A stretch of 64,000 nucleotides of DNA from NCBI GenBank assembly GCA_017590115.1, contig JAGGNK010008226.1:6647283-6711282 (forward strand). Reading direction: 5' to 3'. The stretch's first letter is position 1. Every line of letters starts with the position of its first letter. The position numbers and the translations under genes were made by a program. The notes beneath the pieces are model-generated. The model ran no database searches and was not told where the DNA came from. It worked only from the letters and a program-made list of their open reading frames with translations. Below, one piece after another: positions 23,684 to 34,701 of the stretch. This DNA comes from Montifringilla adamsi (Eukaryota; Chordata; Aves; Passeriformes; Passeridae).

Positions 23684-23790
23684 AGTCATGGGATGGTTTG
23701 GGTGGCAAGGGACCTTGAACTCATCCCATCCCACGCCTCCCACTGTCCCAGGGTGCCCAAAGCCCTGTCCGGCCTGGCAGTCCCATGTGA
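23684..23790 (-). repeat. CR1 LINE 3' fragment
   Basis: Antisense: catgggatggtttgggtggc, aagggaccttgaactcatcc, cactgtcccagggtgcccaa. Confidence 0.8.
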
Positions 23791-24368
23791 TGTTTTAAAC
23801 TCCCCCTGTTCAGATTTAATCTGGGTTCCAGCTCCTTTTTTTTGGTGGTGTGAAGTCTGGCTGACCCTGGTGTGGGTAAGCCCCATGTGCTGCCCGAGGA
23901 GGGGAGGTTTTCAAGGATGATGTGGAGCCAGTGGTGGTATCCCCCTTGTTTTCCAGTGAGGATTGTGCCATCCTACACCTGGAGCAGGGCAGGTTCTGCC
24001 TTTAAACCACTGCAGAGAATTCCAGGGACACTCATTGTACCAGTGGCCCAAGTTCTTTACCTTGGCTGTGTTTTTTTGGCCTCTGGTGTTGCTCAGGTGC
24101 CTCTGTGCAGTTTTTACCCCTCTGAAAGCATCTGAGAGAAGGAGAGGGGGATGCCAGTGGGCAGCTCAGCTGTGAGGAGTCTGCCTGGAGGCACAGGGAC
24201 CTTGCTCCTGCAGCTGAGCTGGGGCTGAGTCACTGCTCTGTGTCAGCTGTGCTGGCTCCATGGCAAACCGAGCCTGAAATTAGTGCTGAAACACGGTGTA
24301 ACCTCAGTGCTTCCTTCCCACAGGAAAAAAATGTGTCTTCTTAGCAAAAAGAGGGTCAGTGGGGTCTT

Positions 24369-24545
24369 TCTTGCCTTTCTTTTTCTTTCTTGCCTTTCTT
24401 TTTCTTTCTTGCCTTTCTTTTTCTTTCTTGCCTTTCTTTTTCTTTCTTGCCTTTCTTTTTCTTTCTTGCCTTTCTTTTTCTTTCTTGCCTTTCTTGTTCT
24501 TTCTTGCCTTTCTTGTTCTTTCTTGCCTTTCTTGTTCTTTCTTGC
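24369..24545. repeat. 19-bp polypyrimidine minisatellite, ~9 copies
   Basis: The unit ttgcctttctttttctttc repeats about nine times, with the last three units carrying ctttcttgttctttc. The + strand is almost pure pyrimidine with one G (sometimes two) per unit. Since 19 is not a multiple of 3 and no unit holds a stop, all frames are open; the resulting Lys/Arg- or Phe/Leu-rich frames are artefacts. Confidence 0.95.
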
Positions 24546-24821
24546 CCAGAGTTTAAGGTCACTCACCTTAGGCCACTGGTAGATTTTAATGATTGCTGGC
24601 AAATTTGCTGTCTGCTTTCTGGCTTCATCAGCACAAGGGTCCTGGCAGACATCTGGAGGGTGGAGAGGCTGTCCCAGGCACAGGGAGCTGGGGCACTGCT
24701 CAGGGATTCACCAGAGACTAGAGCAGCACTTCTGCATGTGGCATTTCACAACAAAAATCTCTTCTTGCTGCTGGCTCAGCCTGGCCAGTCTGTCTTGTCT
24801 TGAGTGGTTTGTTTTTTTGGT

Positions 24822-24822
<1 letters not shown>

Positions 24823-24855
<33 letters not shown>
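24823..24855. repeat. Poly(T) tract, 33 bases
   Basis: Uninterrupted run of T about 165 bp before an exon acceptor. It could be an old poly(A) tail on - or a simple repeat; no retrocopy is recognised beside it. Confidence 0.85.
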
Positions 24856-24856
<1 letters not shown>

Positions 24857-25019
24857 TGGAAGAAAGCTCTTCATTCAGTGAAGGAAGTTGTAGAAACTAT
24901 TGAGAAAATGTAAGACAAAAAGTGGCCATTTGTCATCTGATTGTTAAAAAGGACACCAGATTTTTTTAAAACAGTATTTCCATTGTGGTTTGTACTGATG
25001 AAACCTAATTGTTTTTCAG

Positions 25020-25128
25020 GCTGTATGAAAACAAAGGAGAAGCAGACTTCAGGGAGTCTCTGCTGCAGCTCTTTAAGTCCATCAATGAGATGATGAGCAG
25101 CAACTCTGACCAGACTGTCATAGTGAAG
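25020..25128 (+). CDS. DOCK1: DOCK1 exon, helical region (LYENKGEADFRESLLQLF...)
   Basis: The exon is 109 bp, acceptor ttgtttttcag, donor AAG|gtttgt, a weaker donor than its neighbours. It completes a Gln codon and encodes LYENKGEADFRESLLQLFKS then INEMMSSNSDQTVIVK. The next intron is the longest fully contained one (10.5 kb). Confidence 0.96.
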
Positions 25129-25298
25129 GTTTGTGCTTTCCAGAGCTCCAGTTTTGCATCCTCAACCACAATAAGGCAGTGGAGTATTTGCTTATTTGTG
25201 CTTAAAAGCTGGTTTTGCTTCAGTCAGGGTTAATTCTTGGTGCTTCTGCTGGAGGGTTTGTGACTGTGTAAAGAACTTTCTTTGAACAAGTAAATTTA

Positions 25299-25372
25299 TG
25301 GAATTCTAGAATTATTTAAGTTGGAAGAGACATCTAATATCATGGAGTCCAACCTTTAATTGCTTCAAAACC
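25299..25372 (-). repeat. CR1 LINE 3' end, diverged
   Basis: Aattctagaattatttaagt, ttggaagagacatctaatat and catggagtccaaccttta form an antisense CR1 terminus. Confidence 0.65.
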
Positions 25373-26844
25373 CTCACTTATTTTAAAAAGAGAACTTAAT
25401 TTGGGTTCAGTGGTATTTGGTTTTTTAACTTATATAACCTTAAAGTTAAGGTGTTTTTAAGACATTGTATTTAAGATGCTGCTGACAGTGTAGATCCTCA
25501 TATTTGAATGTATTTATTTATATCTGAGGCTGTTCAGGAACTTCAATATAAGGATCTTAAGCCCTAGTACATATTTTAAAAAGAAAATTAGTAATGAGAG
25601 AGACTGGAAGCTCCACCTTTCATCCCTTAGACCTTTTCTTGTGTCTCTTTAAATCTGCTTTTGGTAACATTGGCTCATGCAATGGGGAAAGGGGTCTGTG
25701 CCCATTGGGGTGCTGGTATCAAAGAGCAAAAGCTCTGAATTACAGGATTTTAGTATCCAGAGGAAGCTGGATACAGAAGTTAGTGGATCTTTTTCATCAT
25801 GGAAAACTACAGAGACTGCCCTAAATGTGTGTTTGATAAGCTGCACCTTGAACTTCTCCTTGTGCTTCCAACTAGAATTTATAAAAAAGGTGAAACCCCT
25901 GACCTAGCCCTGCCAAGTGAGTTGAGAGATGATCAAGGGGCTGGGATTTGGGGTAGGATTTGGGGACAGTTGGACTCTTCCTGCTCAGGTGGTTGCAAAG
26001 ACAGACAGTGGGAAATCCCTGTGCCAGTGGAAGAAGTTCCTGGAGCAGGAAAAGTCCTGAGTCAAAGCCCCCCAGTCCTTTGTAGCTGAGCTTTGGGGCT
26101 CCTGATGCCATGCTGAGCACACAGCAAAAAGAGATAGTGGGGATAAAGCAGCTGAGGAGGAATATTTTACACAGAGAGGCCAAGACTGGATCATCTGATA
26201 ACAAAGTAGGGATATTACATGTTTCAGGAAAGCTGTGTTTTCATTTCATTGCCAGAGCATCTGTCCTGAATGGAAATGGGCAGGTGGAGCTGTGGCTCAG
26301 AGTGTGCTCTCTGGGTTTTACAAATAGGGAGTTTGCAGATTACAGGAGTGGAATGTGATATTTCTTCTCCTGAGACTCCCTTGCAGGGCCTGCCTGCTGC
26401 AGGAAGGCAGATGAACATGAGATTTTTTTTCTTTAACAATTTATACCTTGAGGTGGGGGGAAATAAAAGGGAAAAAGCTAAGAATTGATTTGGTTGTGTT
26501 CACCTGAGATGCAGGAAGGAAAACTGCCTGGCAAGGACTGGAGAGATCCCAGCAGCAGTGGTTCAGGTTCAGAGCTCTGCAGGCTTGGGGAGAGCACAGC
26601 TCCTGTGTGTGTGTAGGGTGGCAGATGAAGTGTGAGGGATGAGCCAGGGTGGGGCTCAGTGTGCTTGAGGATGCCTTGCAGAAGCCTTGACAAGCTTTCA
26701 TTCATTATTTATTGCTTTCATCTCCTCTGGACTCTAATTCCTGAGCTCTTAGAGCACATCATTGCTACTATTGGCTTTTTGCTGCTTGTGAAATTGCTTT
26801 TATGATGTTCAGGTATCCACTGGAGCTGTGCAGTGTGAGCACCA

Positions 26845-27147
26845 GGCAGAAATGTGTGCTTCTGTCTGAGAACAAAACTATGGAACGGGTGGATAAACAT
26901 GGGGGCTTTTGGAGAGTGAGTGTGGGTTCTGTGCATCCTGCCTGGCAGAAATGTGTGCTTCTGTCTGAGAACAGAACTATGGAACGGGTGGATAAACATG
27001 GGGGCTTTTGGAGAGTGAGTGTGGGTTCTGTGCATCCTGCCTGGCAGAAATGTGTGCCTCTGTCACAGAACAAACTATGGAATGGGTGGGTAAATGTGGG
27101 GGCTTTCAGAGGTGAGCGTGGGATCTGTGCATCCTGCCTGGCAGAGC
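26845..27147. repeat. 99-bp tandem repeat, 3 copies
   Basis: Copies start at about 26845, 26944 and 27043 with ggcagaaatgtgtgc. The first two are nearly identical (ggaacgggtggataaacatg in both), and the third is diverged with small deletions. Because 99 is divisible by 3, a frame stays open across the array, but there is no splice or protein evidence for coding. Confidence 0.93.
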
Positions 27148-27396
27148 TGCAGGAGGTGCCAGTGACACTGTGGTGACATTAGAGGCCTCGTTCAGCATCT
27201 CCATCTCTGCTGGTGGAGGGGAGCATCACCTGGAGCTCCCAGAGCTGAGGGGTGGGCAGATGGGGACCCTGCTGTCAGGAAGAGTGAAGGAATCCCTGCA
27301 TGGTGCCCCACTGGAGCTGGCACTTCGGGCAGGACACCTTGGAGCCATCGGTGGCAGCTGCTCAGAGGCAGGGGCAGCAGCAGGGTGTTGGGGTAG

Positions 27397-27760
27397 TGTC
27401 ACAGACATATTTTATGAAAAATTCTTTTGCCAGGATCTTTTCTCCTGAGAAGCAGGGCAGCTTCAGCTTCTCCATGTTTTGCTGCTTTGGAATGTGATTT
27501 GAAGAATTGTTTACTCAGCATGTGAACTTGTTTTTACTTGATGACCAATGGCAGCCACCTGTGTCGGGGCTGTGAGCAGTCACAAGATTTTGTTATTCAT
27601 TCCTTTGCTTTTCTTTCTAGCGTTCTTGTGGATCCTTTCTATTTTTAGTATAGTTTTAGTATAGCATATTAATATAATAATAAAATGAATCAGTTTTGTG
27701 TAATGTGGAGTCAAGATTCTCATCTCTTCCCTCGTCCTGGGACTCTTGAACACAACCCAA
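27397..27760 (+). mobile_element. Solo LTR of a passerine endogenous retrovirus
   Basis: It begins TGTCACAGACATATTTTATG, continues through aacttgtttttacttgatga and ttgttattcattcctttgct to the run tttagtatagttttagtata and an AATAAA near 27680, then ctcttccctcgtcctgggac. I recall this order from zebra finch LTR consensus sequences (TguLTR5-like), not checked. GGGTA occurs at both flanks (27391-27395 and 27761-27765), a possible target-site duplication. No internal retroviral sequence adjoins it. Confidence 0.8.
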
Positions 27761-29757
27761 GGGTAACAGGGCTGTCACCTTGCTGTCACCCCACTGTCAC
27801 AGAGCCTTGGGGCAGCCACTGGGTGCTGTGCTGGTTCCAAACCCCAGGAAGGGGTCAGAGGCGTGCAGAGGCTTGGGAATGCTGCACCTCCTCACAGATG
27901 GGACACTGATCTCCTGTGCTCTGGGGTTTGTACAAGGGCAGGCACTTGCTGACAGCCTTAGGAGGGGAGTTGAAAGGAAGTAAAGGGATTTTTTATCTTT
28001 TCTGGAGTTTGTTTTTCCTGGGGGTTGTGGGGGCAGCCAGGGCCAGAGCTCAGGCGTAGGGATGTGCTGGGAGCAGCCTCTGAGGGAGGCTGGGAGAGCC
28101 AGGAGGGGAAGGGAGGGCAGGAACCACAGCTGGCATCTCATGGGGCACTGCTGGGGAGCAGGGCTGGGCACAGGGAGGGGTTCTGGGGGCAAGGAGATGC
28201 TCCAAAGGCTGGAGCATCCCTCCCATGGAGCCTGGCTGGGAGAGCTGGGGGTGCATATATATATATTTTAAAAACATTAAAAGATGGTTTTTAAATTGAC
28301 TTGTACTACTTCAGCTATGGATTTTTGCAGTAAATAGGTAAAATTCCGTATGATTTTGGGATGTGGTTTGAGCAGAGCTTTGCTAGCACTCTGCTGGTGC
28401 TTATACCTGATTTCTTTTGTCTTTTATATACTCAAATGTGTTGGAATTAATTAGGTGCAAGAACAACTGAAAGCCACTTCACTGCAGGTTATAATCATTC
28501 CTGTGGGTTTGAATTTGGGAAGGTGAACTGCTGAAAATGACAATGTTGGAAACAACACAGAAGTTAGGTTTTGGTTTTTTTTTTTGTTAATTAAATAAAA
28601 TTTTAGGGATTTTTTTTTTTGGTGTTTCAGTGGAGACACACATTTCAGGGCTGCCTTTTCCAGCTTTTCAAGGTGTGGGGCTGCCCAAGCTGGAGAGGGA
28701 AGTCCAGGCAGTGATTTGAGCTGGCATGCTGTGGCTGTTCCCTCAAAAACAAGAATTCCCCTCTCATGCTAGCTCTCAATACCTTGGGAAGGGGAGGTTC
28801 CACTTGGTTTTCCAAACCTCACTTTGAGGGTTAAACCTGCTGCAGTAAGGTGAGCAGCATTTGGTGTGTGCATGCATTTTTAATGGTTACAAGTGTGCTG
28901 AGCCTTCCTGGGTTTATTCCTCCTTTCTGCTAATTGGTGCATGATGATTATTTGCTTAACCTTCTCCTGCTGAAGTGATGGTTCAAGTGTGGATAAAAGT
29001 GCAGATATTCCTTAGTCAGGGATTCCTGCATCCCTTGGGAGGTGCAGAAGCTCCTCCTGCAGTGGAGGGAGCTGGACCCTCCTCAGCAAACATAAGTTAC
29101 ACAAAAATTCTAATCTACAGCTAACATCTTATATTTCACCCACAAAAAGTTATAAACTAAATTTTTATACCAGTACAAAAATTATAAAAATCATCATAAT
29201 AATCAAATAAAACCATAATATTCAAAATCAATATAACAAAACCTTATTAACAAAAACATAATATAAATCATATTGCAGTTCAAAATTTCATACAAAATAG
29301 AAAATCATTAAAATTTTAATTGCATTTAACCTATCTCAAAACAAAATGAAGAAAAAGCAACAAAAAAACCTTTAAATAAAAATTATAAAACTAAATCAAA
29401 TATCATACTCATACCTTATTACTTCATTATTTACCTTAAATAACACAATCCTGCCCATAAATCAACCTAAAACCAATATTTAAATATCAAAACACAAATA
29501 CCTTATCTACTTCAATATATCCAACAAAAATTTACCAAAACTGTCAAAACAATAATTCAAATAAGAGGGGGAGATGTTGGAACCCTGGATACTGAGAATT
29601 TCAGATTTTCTGTGCTGCCAGGCACTGACCCCCAGGAGAACACTGCATTGACCTGAGGCCGTGGAGAAGCTTCCAAAATGGAATGACAGCACTGGGATTG
29701 TGGGTGTGGAGTTTGGATAGAAGTGTGTGATGTCACAGGGTGGGAAACTTAGAGTTT

Positions 29758-29823
29758 AAGGGTTTAGAATACAGTAATACATATAAAGAAAAGGGTTTAG
29801 AGTACAGTAATACACATAAAGGA
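29758..29823 (+). promoter_or_regulatory. Duplicated TATA-containing unit in LTR U3
   Basis: Two ~33-bp copies each contain agggtttaga, tacagtaatacata or tacagtaatacaca, and a TATA-like ataaag. The related LTR at 37696-38262 has a single site (gcaatatataagg). A duplicated core promoter is plausible; activity is unknown. Confidence 0.6.
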
Positions 29824-29997
29824 AGATGGAGGTTTCAGGGCAGAGGTTGGTCCTTCTTCTTCACCTTCTTCTCCACCTGCTTCATGGCTTTGGGTGGTAT
29901 TTTGGAATTAAACAGAAAAGTCTGCATTGTGGGGTACAAGGGACTGGTTATTGGGTTAAAAGTGAAAATAAGTTAAGTGTCATTTCTTAATTAAACA

Positions 29998-30026
29998 GTT
30001 TAACCTTAAAAGTTAAGGTTAAACTT
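29998..30026. repeat. 13-bp perfect inverted repeat in LTR
   Basis: The arms agtttaaccttaa and ttaaggttaaact are separated by three bases. It is absent from the other LTR copy, so it arose in this insertion or its subfamily. Confidence 0.8.
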
Positions 30027-30693
30027 ACAGAGAAAGGTAGTTAGGCATTTTGTAGGTTGTTAATAGAATGCTGTAGAATTTATTACTTGTAAAACTAAAA
30101 TATAAATAAAAATAATAAACATCTAAGTCTAAACACTAAATATCATCTCAAACACTTTCAATCCCAACCTTAACAAAAGCAAAACAAAACCAAAAAACAT
30201 CAGGGCCCTTCTAATATTTATGTTTGGTGTCCTGATTTTGTTCAGGATGGCTGGGAAAAGGCTGGGAGCTCTGAATAATCTGAATTAAGCAGGTGTGAGC
30301 ACTTTTTGGTGTATAAAATCATCCTGTGTGAGGCCACAGAGAGCTGGTGTGGAAGATGAGATCATTTTTTAATGTGAATTATCCCATGCCTGTGGGTTCT
30401 TAAGAATTCTGCTCACTTCTAACACATTTCTCAGCGTCCAGTCTGTACTTGAATATTAAACATTTATTACTAAATCCACAGAAATGTATTTAAATGAAGG
30501 CAGGGAAAAATAAGTGCCTGAGAGGAAAACAAGAGACTGTGTTAATCTGCAGGGCTTTCCCAACAGGTGGAATTCTTTTTCAACATCACATGAGTTGAGT
30601 AACAAAATGCAACTGTGGACTGAGGTTTTAGTGTCTCTTAGAACCCGTGTGGGAAGTATCTCCAAAAGATATTTATTTGTGATCGTGCTTTGG

Positions 30694-30787
30694 GTTGGTT
30701 TTTGGCCTGGAATGGGGTTGGTTTTTGGCCTGGAATGGGGTTGGTTTTTGGCCTGGAATGGGGTTGGTTTTTGGCCTGGAATGGGGC
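30694..30787. repeat. 23-bp minisatellite, 4 copies
   Basis: The unit ggttggtttttggcctggaatgg-like (23 bp) is repeated four times with almost no divergence, which suggests recent expansion. Confidence 0.95.
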
Positions 30788-32084
30788 TGTTTTACACTGA
30801 ATTTAGTGCCAGAGGTGCTGCTTTGCAACTGGGATAAAAACTGCTTTAGTTTGTGGGCTGCTCTAGTCTGGGGCAAATCCCAAATAGAGTTTGGGTGCTC
30901 CTGGATGTTGTTTGATGCAGCTGCTGACTGGGCTTTGTTCGGTTTGGATGAGTTTAATGGAATAGCACCTAAGATAATGCTGGGGTGGAAGGGAGGTGCT
31001 TTGTTAAATGGCACAAAAGATGAAAATTAACATTGAAATCATGTTCTCAAATGGAGTCGGTGAAACAAATTTAATGCTTTGTCAAACAAAAGAGTTCAGA
31101 AGAATACCATGTATTTGGCACAGGGTTTTTGTGCTTAATTTGGAGGCCAGGCATGCTGATGGAAACAAATGGCTTTGGAAAATGACAGTTTTAAATTAAG
31201 GATTTTTTTTTTTATTATTTTATGGACTACAAGGAGCTGAACTTAAACCCCAGAAAAAAAGCTGTGGTGTTCTGCTCAGAATACATTTTGTTTAATACTT
31301 TGCAAATGTCATTTGGTCAATCTAATGACAACCTTAAGTTAGTTTTTATTTAAACAGCTACTCCAGAGAAGCTTTTGTGACGCTTTTTTTTTGTCGTTCC
31401 ATTTATAAAACCAAGAATGGGATAATTTTCCATTGTTACAAGATTCTTTTTCTGTCCTGCTTGCTTTTCACTCACCAGTGACCTACTGTATTTATCACAC
31501 AGGTGATTTCACTTTTGTATGAAGAGATCTCACCATATTCTCAACTGTGTAACAAAAGTAGATAGAAAAATGAGTTTTACTCATTTGTTATCCAAAATTA
31601 GATCAGAAATACTTTAAGGTACTTAGAAAGGTTTCCCTGTCTTATTTGAATGTGTTTCTATTTGCCTGATGACACAAAGAAAAGGCTTTTACTTGTCCTC
31701 TCATCCTTTTGTGAAGAAATTGGAAACTCCAGAAATTTCCTTGAAAGTAGCACCTCCTGGTAGTTTTAGAAGCTGGGCCACATTCTGTCCCAATAAATAA
31801 ATGAAGTTTACTCTTATTTAAATATGCAAATGTCAAAGTGAAGTTTTTTGAGGCTTTCCCCACCCAGCAAAAAAACTGCAGAAAAAATTCCTTTAGGAGA
31901 ATCAGGATAAATAATTCAGATAAACGTTTAGCCATAAAACTCTTTGAACTTTCAGATCTGGTCAATGTGCTAATTTTCCTCATGGTAGGTCCCATTCTTT
32001 ACCCATTTTTGGTTCAATTCCTGTCTGGAAATGAACTATCAGTGAGAAAAGAGCAGCGTGGGCAGTGCAGGGGACTCTTCATTG

Positions 32085-32478
32085 GTGTGCAGAGGGGCCA
32101 CTGTTGGCAATAATAATTCTTGCTCCTGATCTCATTTATTCTGGCCTTTTTGAAGGATTTTTTTCCCCTCAAATGATCTTTTGATACCCACACTGAGTTG
32201 GTTCCTTCTACACAAACCTGATTTCCCTGCCAGCTCTGGTCAAGTTCAGAAGAACACAATTAGCTGTTAAATTAATTGATGTTCAGAGGGGCCAGTGTTG
32301 GAAATAACAATTCTGTTGCTGCTGATATTACTCATTCTGGCTTTTTTTTTACCACATCTGAAGGGTTTTTGCACTCAAATGATCTTTTGATACCAACACT
32401 GCATTTGTTCCTTCCACACCAACGTGATTTGGCTGCCAGTTGTGGAGAAGTTGAGGAGAACACAATTAGCTGTGAAGT
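32085..32478. repeat. Two-copy tandem duplication (~195 bp)
   Basis: Copy 1 (about 32085-32272) and copy 2 (about 32279-32478) share cagaggggcca, caaatgatcttttgatacc, tgttccttc-type and aacacaattagctgt blocks. Divergence of roughly 15-20% by eye marks an older duplication. Confidence 0.9.
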
Positions 32479-34701
32479 CATTAGGAGCCCATCAATGAAT
32501 TTATCTGACATTTATCAAAGGGTCCTGCTCCAGACAGAGAGCAGGCTGGGATGATTTAGGGAATGAGTTGCAATTAGTCCCTGGAAGGATAAATCCTGGG
32601 AATTGCCATCCCTGCGCTGGCTGTGCAGAGAGCTGTGCCCATCAATATTGCTTAATTTATTCCATTTAAGGCAAAGCTTTGACTTTTCTGGCCCTGAGTA
32701 TTTTCACTTAGTGAGTTGTGTTTCTTGGCCCAGTTAATTGTCTTTTTCACAGTTTTTAAAGGTATCCTTGAGGCACTGAGCAGCTCCATGGCTTCTCTTG
32801 GCAGTTCCTCCTCAGAGGGAATGTCAGCTCATGGTTCTTCCCATGCTTTCTGTGGAATAATTCCTTTTACACACAGCTGTGGTGTTCAGGAAGGGGAAAT
32901 CAATGTGTGTTTGTGTGGTTGGGATGTAGAGGATGAGCCACAACATCTCTGAGCTTGCTGCAGGCTGCCATGGCCTTGCTGATGTCATGCTGAGCCATGT
33001 GAATCACAGCCTGGGCAAAAAAATAAAATCCCAATAACACCCCACAGCCAACAGAGCAGTGAGTGTACGAGGAAATTCAACTCAGGGAGAATATATCCAT
33101 TATTTATGCCACACACTGGCTCATTGCTGCTTTCACTCTTTTTCATCCTTCCTCTTTGCTGCTGTATTTGTGTGCTTTGTAGTACTGGAAATGACTGATT
33201 TTGTGATTTGATAAGAGTGGGAATAATTTGTCACTGGTTTTGCACAAAGAGAGAAACCCCTTGGGGCACTCAGATTTTTATTGCAGCCCAGCTTGAAACT
33301 GTGTGTAATTATTGAGTGCGTGTGTGAGACTGGATCTTGCCAGCTTTGGGTGTGCTTCTCGTGTGATCACAGGGAAATTACTGCAGAAAACTGTTGGAGT
33401 GAACACTGAGGTTCCTCACTGCTGTGGTTTTTTAATGCTGCTTGGAATTTTCAAGTAGTTAAGGCATTCCTGTGTAACCATGGAATTAAGATTTTGGGCT
33501 TCGTTTGCTGTGTGTTTCTTGTGGAAATGAGGAATTGGGACTTTTGTCCAGTGCTGATCAAGAGTGAAAAGTAATTTATTTAATTTCTTTAAATGGCAGA
33601 AAACCACCTCAAACCAGATGCTTACTTGTTTTTTCCTAATCTTCTATGGAAAGACAGGAGCAGGGGTTTTTATCTGCTGTATTTCATATTCCTCATTTAT
33701 GCATTGCAGTGTCCTGGGAATAACCAGCATTGCAATGGAGCTGCTGCTCACAGAAAATCTACTTCAGCTGCAGCTTGAACAGAGTAAGATCTGTAACAAG
33801 AGCTGCTCTTCTACATGGTTTAATACCAATGAAAAATTATTTTAGTAGCCCTTTGGCTTGGACAAATACAGATTTAATCACGGGGCTGCACAGCCTCATA
33901 GTCTGATCATCTCGTGACATAATCGAGCCAGCTGAGGTGGGAAATCGGGAAATATATTTACACAATCTTCTTTAAATCTCCAGAATTAAACTTTAATTGG
34001 TTTGTCTATAAAGTGGACCCTCAGTTACTGCTAATTGTTGCAGCTCCAAGCTGCAAATGGCTGTTGTAAATAGTTTTACCCCACAGTAGTTCACGAGAGC
34101 CGTTCAAGTGTTAATTTTTACGCTGGGTGTGAAATTTTAATTCAAGATATAAAATGTAAGCTCCCTTTTAAAATGTGTTACTAAACATTTATGGCTCCGT
34201 GCATGTGAATGATCAGCAAATAAACCCCCCGTTCCTGCCTGTGGTTCCTAACTGGTCGTTAGAGCCCTCATCCATCACAGCTCCCTTTGCAGAATTCCAG
34301 GGTCCCCACCCAGCTCAGGAGTCCTTCCAGCAGATGTGGGATGGTTGATGGTCCTGCTTGACAGCCTCAGTGGGTTGTGACTGAGAACTGGATGCTGAGA
34401 TCTGCTTCCAGCCCCGGGACAGGCTGGGGGCTCCATTGGGGAGGGGTCTCTGCCTTGGTGGCTTCTTGAGGTTCTCCTTGGGTGTCACCAAAGCATTCAT
34501 TTGTTGCTTTGAAGAGTTCAGGGTTTGGGTGTGGAGTGACAGAGGTTGTGGCAGGAAAGGGGAGCTTTGGGTAAGAAAAGGAATCAGGTTTGTGTTGGCT
34601 CCTCAAGACTGTTCTCCTCCTGTGGCTCTTCTACCTGCAAAAACCACCTGGGAAATAAATGTGTGTCCAGGCTGGGGGGTGTAAATGACAATCATTTCTC
34701 A

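Larger units (their letters stand above)
21511..25019 (+). other. DOCK1: DOCK1 intron, 3.5 kb
   Basis: Contains two CR1 fragments, the 19-bp polypyrimidine minisatellite (24369-24545) and a 33-base T tract (24823-24855). The remaining sequence appears unique. Confidence 0.85.
29087..30202 (+). mobile_element. LTR-retroelement remnant: G-depleted internal 3' end plus 3' LTR
   Basis: Reading +: internal sequence (29087-29563), a polypurine tract agagggggaga (29565-29575), then an LTR from TGTTGGAACC (29577) to about 30202. In 29101-29560 I count about 12 G against 84 C. G returns in the polypurine tract and most of U3, then nearly vanishes again from 30090 to 30202 (R-U5). No retroviral protein can be read, and the 5' LTR is absent. 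A second LTR of this family is at 37696-38262 (-). Confidence 0.85.
29577..30202 (+). mobile_element. 3' LTR of the G-depleted element
   Basis: The LTR follows the polypurine tract directly. Its U3 has two TATA-like sites within a duplicated ~33-bp unit (see 29758-29823). AATAAA sits near 30106. Block-by-block it matches the inverted copy at 37696-38262: gaacactgcattgacctgag, ggccgtggagaag, gcactgggattgtgggtgtg, ttaaaagtgaaaataa and gtgtcatttcttaatt are shared. From about 30000 onward, positions that are G in the other copy are increasingly A here. Confidence 0.88.

Noticed and set aside
24369..24545. CRISPR-like regular repeat array
   Set aside because: There are no unique spacers, the repeats are simple-sequence, and the genome is vertebrate.
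24243..24602. Lys/Arg/Glu-rich open frame of 119 codons on -
   Set aside because: It is generated by the 19-bp polypurine minisatellite, which has no stop in any frame. No splice or start context supports it.
26802..27176. 124-codon open frame across the 99-bp repeats
   Set aside because: Periodicity of 99 bp keeps the frame open; no flanking splice sites or similarity were found.
29083..29086. TCAG before the edited element as a target-site duplication with TCA/TCAG at its end
   Set aside because: The match is only 3-4 bases, and the TCA at the end probably belongs to the LTR terminus. The 5' LTR is missing, so no true duplication is expected.
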